DNA from: Jacaranda mimosifolia
Taxonomy: Eukaryota; Streptophyta; Magnoliopsida; Lamiales; Bignoniaceae
Assembly (NCBI GenBank): GCA_018894105.1
Contig: CM032126.1
Location: 22,542,391-22,606,390 of the forward strand
Length of the DNA: 64,000 nucleotides
Reading direction: 5' to 3'
The stretch's first letter is position 1, and each line of letters starts with the position of its first letter. Made by a program: the position numbers and the translations under genes. Below are positions 49,517 through 61,016 of this stretch, one piece after another. Below the pieces are notes generated by a model. That model saw only the letters and a program-made list of their open reading frames with translations. It did no database searches and had not been told where the DNA came from.

Positions 49517-50754
49517 GTTGCACCCTATGAAATGCTAGCATTAAGCAAAGGTTATTTACTTCCTGAAGGTATTTACCACTTATGGATTTCTATTTCAACA
49601 ATTATTGCAAGTTTATTTCACGTGCACATACTCATCGCCCTGCATAACTGGCATATATACTTAGAACTATCATGTGTCTACTTGGAATAACTAAAAGTTC
49701 AATGATCATACTACTAATAGCCTCTCTTAAGTTTGAGATGTTGTTTCCTTAAGGTGGAGTTCATAGTGACCAAATAGTTTTCTTATATTGATACTGACAT
49801 TATTAATTGAAAGACTAATAGAGAGTTCTTCTCTCAAGTTTTGCAATGAAAATCACTTCTCTATTGCATTTAAGGATTCGTATTTTTTAGTTTTAAAAAA
49901 AATTGGAGGTATGCGTATCAATCCCTTTTCTTGGTTCCTGTGTGTCTATTCCATTTGTCATTTTTTACATCTTGGATATAGATGTGAAGTTATTATGATC
50001 CCTCACTGATTGTATATGTGAGAATGAGATTTTCAATCTTCATATCTTTCATTACATGTAGCTCCTACATGCCTTCCCTTATTTCACTATTGTGTGGGTA
50101 CTAATGAGGAAAGGTTGACTTCAAAATGGTGCAAGGAACATGGTAATTTTCTATAGCAACCTAGCAATTATTTTAGAACTTTTCATGTAGAAAATAGCAG
50201 CTCTTTAGCTAAATCCCCTTATCAGATAGTAAGTACATAATGTGGTTATTAGAGAAGGCACTCATAAGTTCATCCCCAATTTATGATTCTTGGACCACAC
50301 AACCTTATCAATATATTTAAGTTAGAACATATATTTTTATGACGATAATTCTTGTTTTAAGCTATTTACTTCAATCAATGTATGAAATACTTCTAAAGTA
50401 GATGAACCAGTCTCCCCTCATTCCAAATAATATTATTTTGAGATTGGCTGGAATGTATACAATACCATCTTTGCGGCAATTATTTACTATAACTAGTAAA
50501 GAAGCTCTTCAATTACTAAAAGCTCATATTGTTTCTAATTTATTGTTGGAGATTGTTTTAACTAGCGAAGATATTATATTTAGGACTCATTATTATGTAC
50601 TCACTCATAAATGTAATTCTTCAGGTATTAAATTAATTCTTGGAACTCTAGTTAAGTTTGTTGATGTAAGGCGGAAGACATTTCTAACTACAACAGGAGA
50701 AACCATAAGCTACAAATATCTCATTGTTGCAACTGGTGCTTGGGTATTGAAGCT
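49517..50754 (+). pseudogene. Captured monodehydroascorbate reductase fragment (three exons, two introns)
   Basis: Exon A is 49517-49568 (VAPYEMLALSKGYLLPE), exon B 50062-50142 (APTCLPLFHYCVGTNEERLT, then SKWCKEH), exon C 50625 to about 50754 (GIKLILGTLVKFVDVRRKTF, then TGETISYKYLIVATGAWVLK). Introns have GT/AG borders and both junctions preserve phase 1, so the pieces join in frame. These match consecutive segments of the FAD-binding part of MDHAR (ascorbate recycling with NAD(P)H). The VDVRRKT..TGETISYK wording is closest in my memory to the peroxisomal-membrane isoform. The N-terminal FAD fingerprint exon and everything after exon C are absent. Changes such as PYERP to PYEML suggest relaxed constraint. 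Being inside a CACTA element, this is a transduplicated gene fragment, not a working gene. Confidence 0.82.
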
Positions 50755-53700
50755 AATTTTATTTTTCTGTATTTTGGCATTGTTGTGCCTGATAAGTAGT
50801 TTATCTTAGTATGCCTTGGTAAGTAATTTCTAGGAGTTGATTTTTCCTATAAGGAAAGAAGAAATAGGTGTAGATGAGTCCTTTTTAGTGCAAGAAATAC
50901 AACAGTATTCCTTCTAAGTAAGTGGTGTTTGGGATAGTTCAAGAATTCAATAAGAGTGGCATCTCCAATATAGAGTCTAGATGTGTAGTTGAAATTAATA
51001 TATTCTATTTTTAAATCATCCGCTATCCAATTTCAGCCTTTTTTTATGTAAGTAAATTGCTCAAGTCATTCTTAAGTTTATGTAAATAAATTCCCTGGAA
51101 CTATTTCTTCTGTTGTTACTGTTCATAGCAGCTTCTCAAAATTATTGTTGTTTAGATATGGTTCTCTTCTGCTAATAATGAATTTTGCTTCTGTTCTTGT
51201 GGCATGTAGAACCTCAAATTTGGCTAATGTACATATGGTACTTGGTTGTTGAATTGGACAGAATTCATATGGTGTTTTATACAATAAAATCTATAAGAAA
51301 AACTCTGAATTTGCAGAACTGGACTGTGCTTCATTGATTTCTAGTTGGACCTCTCTATTTTAAGATTTGCATTCTTGTGATATAGAGCTTAAAGTAGTTG
51401 TAAGATCCATTTTCATTATTCTCAACTTGAAAATAATTTTCATTTTCATTGGTCAAGTTGCAAAAAATGAAAGTTGAAGAAGGTTTCTTTTTCCCAGACA
51501 ACCTTGATTTTCGAGGTTGCGCTTAACCCATGCACCCATACTTAAACCATTAGGGCACTGACATTTGTAAGGGAATCCTAGAGTTCTTTGAGGGACTACC
51601 TCTTGGAAAATCAAGCTTCTGTCGGCTTAAATACACTTGGTAAATTTATTTGCCAATAGTGTGGACAAGTTCTCTCATGGGAGTCAAATAGATTTTACTA
51701 AGAATCAGTTTGATGAATATTTGATTCTTCAATTTGATTCTGCGGATAGAACATTTGAAGGAAAACGCTACTGGTTGAATACAGAAGATCCTTTCAATGT
51801 TTGCTAGCATGCATTAATGTTGCTGAAACCTTGAGAAGTCCATATCTTGAGACAACAATTTCACATATTATAGTGCACCAGGTATTGTTTTGATGTAGTA
51901 TAGAGTTTCTTAAATTTTCACTGGATCATCTCTCCTGCTATTTTAACAAATCGTTCCCGTAATGGAAGAGTAGCCCTTATAACATGTTTATATTAATCGA
52001 TTACAAACATCTGTGGGTATCCTTGTGCCTTTTACATCTGATCTTAATGCATTAACTGCATATATCCCATATTATGTCAACTTTCTAACAAGACTAAATC
52101 ATCTTGATTCTAGTGTGTTGATTCTCATGGTCCTTAAAGAATGACTTAAAGCATAAAGGTCTCAAATGTTCAGCTGAAAAAGTCATCTGGAGGGTTCAGA
52201 AGTATCTATTAGTTCTTCACAAATTAGATCCGTTCTTCATGTTTAGTTTTTGCTACCAGTTTCTATTTTGTTGGCTGGTTGATTTGTTTATCTCTTATGC
52301 TCATTGCTCAACCCAGCAGGAAATATTATATGTTTAAAGAGATGATTAATCAGCTTGCTATTCAGATAGATTCATTTTAGATGCACAGATTTTATGAAGT
52401 TGCTACTGTTTCAGACTTGCTCAATTGTTGCCAATTTCTGGTTTCTTGGCTGCTTGTTTTTTGCATCTCTTCTGCTCTTTGCTCAGCCCAGCAAGAAATG
52501 TTGTATGATTAAGGAAATGATTGGTCAGTCTGCTGCTGGGACAGAATCCTTTCAGGCGCATATATTAAGTTTTTCTTTGTCAAATAGTTAGGTGCTTATC
52601 CAGGGTACTCCAAATTGCGAGAGGGACGTTGATTTTATGGTTTGCTTATCTCAAGTAGTTTTTTATGCACATAGCTACTGTATACAATCCCATAGAATGT
52701 TTAGATTTTGTAATTAGCTTTAATTACACACATGCATTTTATATATAAGCTTATCTTTTGTTTTTGTAAAGAAAGTAAGTACTTCCTTAGCAATCCCACT
52801 AAACGTAACTATTATGTAATTTCTTTTGTCTATAAAGGCATAACCTATTGCTCTGAATTCTCTTGACTGATAATCCTCTTTTATTTAATTTTAGATTTTA
52901 CTTTTACTGCAAGTTTATTTCCATGACATACCAGATGAAGTCATTATAGCTTGCTAAAATTACTTTAAGAAAAAGAACCAAGTACTACTGATTTCTTTTT
53001 ACAGGCCTAACTAACTAATTGTACCAAATTTGCTTAATTGTATTGAGGAGGGGATAATTTTTAATGCTGCTGGAGGTTTAATGTTTGAACATCCACTGAC
53101 TTTGCTGTTTGTAGACATTGTTATTTGTTGCATCGATATAATAATGGTTTTTTTTCTATTATTTTTTAAATCCATTGATGACTTGGTTTCTGATTTTGGC
53201 AATGTCAAGGCATTGAAGGACATAAAAAGGGTGGAAATTTGGAGCTGTTTGGACTAATCATCTATTAAGGCATGAAAGTGGTTAAAGATTTTTGAGAAAG
53301 TCGATATTAGATCATTATTCCACTGAACTAGTTATTTATTTTCATATTTTGCATACCATACATGTCTTTTAGCTGAACTTGGTTGTTCGCTCACTTGTTT
53401 TTATTTCATTTTAATTTTCCTAAACTATGAAAATATTATAAGGGAAGTTAGTACCTTCATTTTAATTTGACTCAAATTCGACTTGTAATTTGTCATTTTC
53501 TATAAGAATTTATTTTTTGAAAATGTATACTTTTTGTTTCAATTTCTTGATATTTTCATCTCGAGATTTTTGTTTAGGAGTTGTACTTTCACACGCAATT
53601 TGAAGTAAAGTATTATTTAATCATTTAATAAATCATTTTTGTATACTTAAATTAATTTTTTAAGCAAAATTTACCTTAAAATCAGTTTGCCCTTTAAACT

Positions 53701-54200
53701 CAATTTCAAGGTTTTGTTTTTTTTTTTTTGGTGATATTTTCAAGAACTAATTAGAAATAAAGCCAATGGAATTGATATGGGTACCTTTTTTAGCGACCAT
53801 ATAAAATTGCTTTTTATAAATATTTTTCTTAGTGACCATAAAATGCTGGTTGCTATAAGCTTAGCTTTAGCAGCCAAAGTAACTGCTTGTTAATTATTAG
53901 GTTAAAAGTCTTACAGTAATCATTCAATATTTTATTGTTAAATTGATCACAATTAATGTTCGTATTTAGCGACCACAAAAATTCTCGCTAAAATCATAAT
54001 TTGATCACTATACCACTAACTAAGGTCAGGCAAATTATAGTGATAATTTACAGCCACAAAATATTGTTTGGTCGCGAAAGTATTTATATAACTTGATTTT
54101 AGCAACTAGATTACTTTTGGCTGCTAACACTATATATTTAGCAACCATTTTATCATGTTCACTAAGAATTTGGTCAATAAAACCATTTTTTCTTGTAGTG
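50755..54200. other. CACTA interior and right subterminal region
   Basis: No further MDHAR exon was found. A 58-codon open stretch lies at 51631-51804 with no start codon and no recognised family. The last 400 bp are dense in GCGACC-type subterminal repeats. Confidence 0.4.
51631..51804 (+). other. Unrecognised open stretch, possible captured exon
   Basis: Fifty-eight codons between a TAA and a TAG. Composition is protein-like (charged and aromatic residues, e.g. FDSADRTFEGKRYWLNTEDP) and contrasts with the neighbouring AT-rich text. No family recognised. No clear splice borders were established. Confidence 0.3.
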
Positions 54201-54322
54201 ATGCAAGAACTTAATGGGTCACATACAAAAGCCTAAAGGAAGTTCCATTTGATAAAGGGAATTTTCTAAGAGTTAAAAAATTCCTAGTGACCAATTTTGT
54301 GGAGAAAAAGATTGGCTAATTT
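54201..54322 (+). repeat. Copia LTR copy 1, right part
   Basis: Continues LTR copy 1 after the CACTA element (CTTAATGGGTCACATACAAA and GGGAATTTTCTAAG), collinear with about 55345-55440. The homology stops near 54290 and the next LTR starts at 54323. Confidence 0.65.
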
Positions 54323-55483
54323 TGTTGGAATAGTGCCCCACAGCCAATAAGATTGGCATGTAAACTATTTTACTGGTGATACAATCTTGATTAAGTGATA
54401 TTCTTTATAAATGTCCATTTTCATCTTATGCTTATGTTACTTCATTGGCATTTAGTTGAAACCCTTAGATCACAACGAGACTACAGGACTTGGTCACGCA
54501 GTAGGTGGTGATCATAGAATAAGTCTTACATGGTTGTGATCTTAAACATCCCAAGTCATAAATTCTTATGAGACAAGGCATCTAAGATTCGAATAGACTT
54601 GCACTAACGATGCACAATCCAAGGGTTGGATGTTGCTCCGTTCCATGAGCAATACATGTAAGATATGGGTAAATGTTAGTGGGTGCTTTTTAGAGGACAA
54701 AGCACTGGAGGCCCACCTGGAGAATCTACTAGGTAGCCATAGTGGCAAGTTCTCTAGCTTATGTTAGTGTATATAATTAGTCCTTTGACCTAAGGATCTA
54801 CTGTAACCTCGTGTTTACATCCTCATACTTTGACTCATCCTTGGTCACCTAGCGGGCTGTTCAAGTTGTGAATGGGTATGAGCTACTTAGATATAGATGT
54901 TTATGATATCCAAGATGGGATCCGACTCCTCGTCTTTGTGAAGGGTGAGTGGTTCTCCTATGTGTTCCACGGCAGTACAAGAATTTGGAAAAGAGTTTTT
55001 CAAAGATGAGGTCATAAATCAGAATTGAACATTGAGAATAGATACATAGTATCGAGGTTATTAGGGAGCCAACAAATATCTTGCCCTATGCCTCTTTCAT
55101 GGAGATAAGAGACGGAAGGACCGTATTTGCATGGTACATTTATAGCTAGAATAGTTCACCAAAAGCATTCATTCGGCCAATTGTTGGGCTCCATGGGCTT
55201 GAGGTTGGACATCAACCATAGAGATTGGGTACTCTTCAATTAATAGAGATTAATTGAATTCATTCGGTTAGTTTAAAGAAGTTTAAACTAATGTGAATAT
55301 TTGATATTCTAAAATCACAAAAGTTGTGAGCCCATGTCCAATGAACAATAGAACCTAATGGGTCGCACACAAGAGCCAACTGAAAATCCTACTTGATGAA
55401 GGGAATTTTCTAAGTGTTAGAAATATTCCTAGTGATCGAAAACTGAGGATTACAGTTGATGCAACTTTTAGTTATCTTGGCTT

Positions 55484-55663
55484 GATCAATTTAATTGTTA
55501 AATTGATCTAATTAATTTAAAAAGTTAAATTAAGACCAATTAAATTAAGTGTTAATTTAATTTGGTGCCAAATGACTATCAATCGGTCAAGTTAACTTAA
55601 AAGTGTTAAGTTAACAATTACTAGCTTAAAGAGTTAAGCTAGTTGACTTAAAAGTTAAGTCAA
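55484..55663 (+). repeat. Array of six adjacent hairpins with TTAA-loop-TTAA tops
   Basis: Stems and loops: 55484-55508 (11 bp, loop TTG), 55512-55533 (9 bp, AAAG), 55536-55565 (13 bp with one bulge, GTG), 55591-55615 (10 bp, AAGTG), 55620-55643 (10 bp, AGAG), 55643-55663 (9 bp, AAG). Every stem closes with TTAA on both sides of the loop. The corresponding stretch of the promoter duplication (about 56410-56600) keeps the series in weaker form with loops such as TGAG, GGAG, GGGG and CGAG. Confidence 0.8.
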
Positions 55664-55902
55664 AGTTTAATTAAATTAAAGTGAAGAAATATTTTTGGAG
55701 GGAAAATTCAAATGAATGGTTCATTTGGTGTGGGATTAGAATTTATTTGGATGACAGTTCATATGATGAAATGAAGATTCCAAATGAAATTCAAATTCAG
55801 AAGAAATTCACATGGAACTTGCAACTTGCTTGCAAATTGGCATGCCCATGTGGCACCCCTCCTTAAAGAATGTGATGCCACCTTGGCATCACTCTATCCT
55901 CC

Positions 55903-55914
55903 CTCTATATATAG
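55903..55914 (+). promoter_or_regulatory. LTR TATA box, first copy
   Basis: CTCTATATATAG, followed by GAGGGGACGGCC. Equivalent to the box at 56819-56832. Confidence 0.45.
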
Positions 55915-56818
55915 ATATAGAGGGGACGGCCAACATGATAAATTTACAAGCATTAAGATCTAATTGTTAGATCCAAAATTTCCTCCAATTTTGTGATTCT
56001 CTTATGAGTTGAGGCTTCACATCTTTTTCCCCTCCCTCCTTCATATTTCTGCCTTCATCAAGCTCTTGTTTTCTTCTTAGTTTTTCTAGTGGAACTACGA
56101 AGAAAAGGATTGTCCATTGGTGTGTAGACTTTCACATTAGAGGCAAGACATTTGGATTGCTTGGTTTTGGTGATCCTCTATTCTAGCAATGACTTTCTGG
56201 ACTCTGTTCGCTACATTTTCAGAGTTATTTGGAGCTGAAAGAAAGCATATATTCAAGTTTTGGTTGGATTTTTCTTGAGAGATATCCATTTTATATGCAT
56301 GAATTTAGATCCTCGTGGTGGTTTAATTCAAGTTATTTTTAGTTTTTAAGTGTTTTAAATTGGATCCATTACTTACACCGACTTTCAAAATTTTTAGTTA
56401 TTTTGGCTTGATTTATTTAATTGTTAAATTGATCAAACTAATTTAATGAGTTATATTAGGCCAACTAAATTAAGGAGTTAATTTAATTGGTTCCATATGA
56501 CAATTAATTAGTCAAGTTAACTTAAGGGGTTAAGTTAGCACATTTTAGCTTAACGAGTTAAGTTAGATTACTTAAGGAGTTAGGTCAAGACTAATTAATT
56601 AAATTAAGGAGTGATGAATTAATTTTGGAAGGAAATTCAAATTAAGGAGTTCATTTGAGGTGCATTTAGAATTAATTTGGATGATATTTCATGAGATGAA
56701 ATGAAAACTATAAATAAAATTCAAATGCAAGTGAAATTCACATTTCACATGCAAGTAGCCTTGCTTGTTTGGCACCCTACCTCATGGGAGAGTGATGCCA
56801 ACTTGCATTACACCTTCT

Positions 56819-56832
56819 CATCTATATATAGA
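56819..56832 (+). promoter_or_regulatory. LTR TATA box, second copy
   Basis: CATCTATATATAGAGG followed by TGGCCAGCCACATG, about 916 bp after the first copy and in matching context. Confidence 0.45.
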
Positions 56833-57290
56833 GGTGGCCAGCCACATGCTTTACATTCATGCTAGATTTTCTTTTTTCCTGGAAAAGTGTGATCCACTCA
56901 TGTGTTGAAGTTTCACACACATTTTCCTCACCTTTTCCACCTAAATTTGGCCTTCATCATTTCTTCATCCCTTGGTGTTCCAGCTCACGTTTCATTAGAG
57001 GCTTGACAATTGGAAAGCTTTGCTCTTGGAGATCCACTGCAGAGCATAAATTTTGGAGGCAGTTTTGGTGCACTTGCCAATCTTAGATTTTGCTGAAATT
57101 TTTACTGCATATCCCCAAGGGTGTTGGGGAGGTCTTGTCCAAATTTTAGCCAATTTAGAGATGATTTGATAGGGAAAATATTTTCAGTTCTATGTTGCGT
57201 TAGGAGGAGACAATTTTGAAGAGTTCAACATTGTCATCCTTCCTACCTTGGATTTTGAGCAATCAAGGTAATTTTCTACAACCAAATTCA

Positions 57291-58886
57291 ATTATAAGTA
57301 TGATTTGATCCTTTGATTGAGTGTAGATGAGTTTGATTTAGCTACTTGTGCTTTATCACTTGGATCCTTGTGCTACACTCTCATTCAAGTGGTTTCGGAG
57401 CTTATTTCATGCTTTAATTTGGATTTTTATTTGATTGATTCATGTGATGAATTGATCTAGATCTACAAATACTTGGTCCAATTCATGGATTTGAGTGTTT
57501 GGTTGATGTTGCTTGCGGCTCCTTTGATGATGAATTGAATTATGCTAATATGTGTTTTAAGAGTTAATTCATATGTTAGTATGTTTTTTATTTATGAATG
57601 ATTATGTTAAATGTTGATTTAGTTGATTCATGTTATATGTTGATATGGCATGTTTAATTTGGCTTAAGGTGTTTTGGTAATTTTTTGATCCAATTGGATT
57701 GGAGTTTAATTGGAGATTTTGCATAATGTTGATTCTTACTTGTAGTTGATTTTTGAAACATATTTGAACACTTGAATTTTCACTTTTCAAAGGTATTTTA
57801 AATCTAAAAATTCATCTAATATGTGTGAATTAGTGTTATTGAGGTGTCGTTAAATTTTTGGTGCACAAAAGTAGGACAAAAATGGCTTTGACTCAATTCG
57901 GAACCAAAATAGGGCAAGCTGCTGCCCAGCTGTTGGGTGCTGGCCAAGTAATGGGTGCGCTGTGCATGCGCCTGCCACACGGTTGCACGGATTGGCCAGG
58001 TAGTTTCGCCTATTTTGTGTTTTAGATGAGTTTTAATGCCTCTTTTGTGTTATTTTATGCTCAAAAGTGATATTGATTCACACTAATTAGATGCACAAAT
58101 GTTGTCCAAGTTCTCAATATTATGTTTGATATTTTTGAATGCTTTTAAAATCTTGTTCAAGTTAATTTTCAATTTTGTGAAAAAATGAGATGCATAATTG
58201 TTATACTTATTTTTTGCTAGTTAATAATTGTTTATGAGAAAGAATTTAATTTATTGAATTGAATGTCAATTTTTATTTATTGTTCATTTCATTGTTGAAT
58301 GGATGATGAATGAATGGGGATGAACAAGATCCTCTAATATTGATTTTATTTGTTTCAAATTGTTGAAAATGGTTGTATTACATTAGGGCTTGCATGCCTC
58401 TTAATCTCTATGTTGTAAATGTTATGAGAGTAGAATAACTAAGAGCATGGATTTCTTTTCTCATGTAATTGTTGCAAGGAGACAAGAAGACTGTTGGAGG
58501 TATAAAGACACATGAATGTATGGGGATAAATTTATGCAATAGCTAGATTTAATCAACCAACTTAAAATCAACTAAGTAGTGCACCTATGGCTCTAAGTGC
58601 ACTACTTGGTTAAAGCTCATGGTCATCCCACCCTAGAAGCATGCTAGGTGCATTTACTTATTTATGCTTTCCACATCCTATGATGTATGAGATGCATGGT
58701 TAGGATATAGAAAGCCTAAGTAAGGAGATAGAATTGATCAGATCTTTGCAAGCAAGAAGATCCCTCTACTTAGAAGAGTCTAAGTGCTTCAAATATTAAG
58801 TCAAAGTAGATACAAATTAAAAATAGTTTAAATTAATCCATGCCTTCTACCAATAGTATATGACATGAAGATGCTACTATCTTTGT
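57291..58886 (+). other. Copia leader region, no coding recognised
   Basis: Between the LTR promoter block and the gag start. No primer-binding site of the usual TGGTATCAGAGC type was found. Part of this may still be LTR. Confidence 0.35.
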
Positions 58887-59084
58887 GATGGCACACGACA
58901 CGTAGGTCACAATTATGGTAGAAAGCTGTGATCATATACTTAGCATATAATGCACCTTTGGTTTGACACTTCCTATGCATTGGCACACGACACGTGGGAT
59001 GATGCAGTGCGACTTTGTGTTAAAGTTTGATTGGTTGGTCCGACTTAATACCTAGTTGTGTAGATGGCACACGACACGTGGGTC
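58887..59084 (+). repeat. Three copies of TGGCACACGACACGTRGG
   Basis: Copies at about 58887-58908, 58981-58999 and 59064-59084, spaced about 93 and 84 bp. Two of them contain the G-box CACGTG. They lie just upstream of the gag start. Confidence 0.75.
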
Positions 59085-59168
59085 TATATGAAAAGTGAGG
59101 CAAAATATATCAAGGGTTGCATAGAGATGTAATTAGCAAAAGTTGCTTACCTTTTGATTGTTTGTAGA

Positions 59169-60170
59169 TGGCAGAATCAAGAATAATTTTGAGGTTTATA
59201 AGCCAATCTTAGAAGTTAGGCCTGGTAAGTTTATTATTTTCCAAAATAATGTTGAGTAGATTCTTAGCCATTTGATTTGAGATTTCAAAAATCTACAAAC
59301 ATGAAAAAGAAAGTATAAGTATATGATTGAATATTGATATTAAAAACATGTTCATGGACTTTCAAGCATATTTCTTTTCCACTATTCTATCAAATTCCTC
59401 ACCCTCCTTGAAGAATTCGGGAAATCTCATTTTCTAGTGATGCTGACATTGAGGCACATGAAGCATCATGAAGTTTGTAGATGATGATTTGCAAACAAGA
59501 TGCCTCATGTTAGCTTGTATGTTCAATGAGCTCCAAAAGTCTTACAAGCATATGAAAACAACTCATGAGATCCATTTGAACTTACAAGAGTTGTATGGTG
59601 TGCAAACTAGACATGAAATGTTTTCATTGTCTAAGGAGCTCTTTAGGACTAGAATGAATAAGGGCTCAAGTGTCCATGACCATCCTAAAGGTGATCAGTC
59701 TCACTGAGAAGCTTGGTCAATTAAATGTTGTCATGGACAATGAGTTCTATGTAGATTTGATCCTTCAATCATTGCCTATCTCTTTTGACCAATTCATTAT
59801 GAACTTCAACATGATGAAGTAAGAAGTAACAATTAATGAGTTGGTCAATATGTTGGTGACCATCGAGGCAATAATAAAGAAAGACAAAGCTCTTATGTTT
59901 GCTTCCTCCTCTAAGTCTAATGGCCTTAGGGGTGCTAGAAAATGAGATAAAAGGAAGAAAAGTTCTTTCTCTAAAGGAAAGCAACCCTTGAAAGGTTCGG
60001 GGGGAATTAAGAAAAAGAAAGAGGCCAAAGCCGATGCTACTTGTTTCTATTGTGGCGAGAAAGGCCATTGGAAAAAGAATTGCAAGGAGTACTTTGGCTC
60101 CCTTAGGAAGGGTATGTACTTTATTGAAGTGCACTTAATGAAAAATTCTTCCTCATGGGTATTTTGATGC
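59169..60170 (+). pseudogene. Ty1/copia gag
   Basis: Starts MAES at 59169, then is frame-shifted. 59468-59707 encodes the capsid-like core (MLACMFNELQKSYKHM, LNLQELYGVQTRHEM). A following frame gives NEFYVDLILQSLPISFDQFI and INELVNMLVTIEA, then a lysine-rich linker. An intact zinc knuckle CFYCGEKGHWKKNC lies at 60042-60083 (CX2CX4HX4C). Several stops and frameshifts. Paired with the pol fragments downstream. Confidence 0.8.
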
Positions 60171-61016
60171 TGCATGTGATTCTCACCATTGTAATGCGCT
60201 ATAGGGGATGGGAAAAAAGAGTCTCAATGATGGGGATATGATCCTACGCTCAAGCAATGGAGCAAACGTTGCGGCCATAGTTGAAGGCATCATCAAGTAA
60301 AACTTGGGAAACTCCTACATTGTACTTGATCTTTACTTTTATGTACTCAATCTTATTAAGAACATTATTTCTATTCCAATGTTGGATAATGAAGGATATG
60401 GTTTTTCTAAATCTAATGGGAATTTGAAATCATTAAAGAATAGTTTTTTTAATTGCACAAGGTACATTAAACAATTGATTGTACATTTTAGATTCTCAAC
60501 TATCATTATTGCACATTTAACAATGTAAAAGAAAATTAGAAAATCAAGAAGATGTATATAATGCAAAACTTGGGCATATTTTCAAAAATAGGATGAAAAA
60601 GATAAAATCTCTCAAAGAACTAAATGTTAGTAGCATTGAGGATCTTCCTACTTGTGATTCTTGTTTAAAGGGGAAAATGACCAAAGCTCCTTTTGTAGAA
60701 CAAACAGAGCAAACCACAAATCCTTTGGATTTGATCTATATAGATGTTTGTGGACCACTAAAAGTTAGTGTGCAAGGAGGCTATTCACACTCATCACCTT
60801 CACTGATGATCATACTCAATTCGGACCTGTGTATCTTAGGAAGTACAAGTCCGAAGCCTTTGAAAAGTTCAAAAAGTATAGGAATGAAGTAGAGAAGCAA
60901 ATGGGACTAAGTATTAAGGCTCTTCAATCAGATCAAGGGAGAGAATACTTGAGTACCGAATTCTTAAATTATCTAAAAGAGAATGAGATTCTCTCTCAAT
61001 GGACTCCACTCGGCAC
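60171..61016 (+). pseudogene. Ty1/copia protease remnant, pre-integrase and integrase N-terminal part
   Basis: The protease aspartate region is damaged (DACDSHHCNAL). The integrase zinc region gives CDSCLKGKMTKAPF and then LDLIYIDVCGPLKVS, containing the first catalytic aspartate (60593-60892). After a frameshift YKSEAFEKFKKYRNEVEKQM and LQSDQGREYLSTEF (second aspartate) follow at 60829 onward. The hAT MITE at 61017 interrupts the next conserved block. Confidence 0.8.

Larger units (their letters stand above)
42138..54200. mobile_element. 12,063-bp CACTA element carrying host gene exons
   Basis: Left terminus CACTACAAGAAAAAATGGTT is matched perfectly over 20 bp by the inverse of the right terminus. 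Flanked by ATG on both sides (42135-42137, 54201-54203), the 3-bp duplication expected for CACTA elements. Subterminal regions (about 42150-42850 and 53790-54190) are filled with TAGCGACC/GGTCGCTA-type words. No transposase was recognised, so it looks non-autonomous. The interior holds exons of a monodehydroascorbate reductase gene (49517-50754). It is inserted in an LTR whose uninterrupted relative lies at 54323 onward, which confirms the insertion point. Confidence 0.85.
54323..57290 (+). repeat. Copia LTR copy 2 (5' LTR) with duplicated promoter block
   Basis: Begins TGTTGGAATAGTGCCCCACA and is related to 63408 onward over the part visible in the window. The end is not certain: no clear primer site was found, so 57290 is an estimate and the LTR may be shorter or longer. 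It contains a block at about 55472-56330 repeated at about 56398-57090, each with a TATA box and a pyrimidine-rich region after it. Six adjacent hairpins lie at 55484-55663. Confidence 0.55.

Noticed and set aside
50402..50809. Single 135-codon open frame as a gene of its own
   Set aside because: Only its last third is MDHAR exon C; the rest is intron read through, and exon B lies upstream in another position.
59765..60134. Minus-strand open frames of 87 and 121 codons
   Set aside because: Antisense to copia gag with an intact zinc knuckle on the plus strand.
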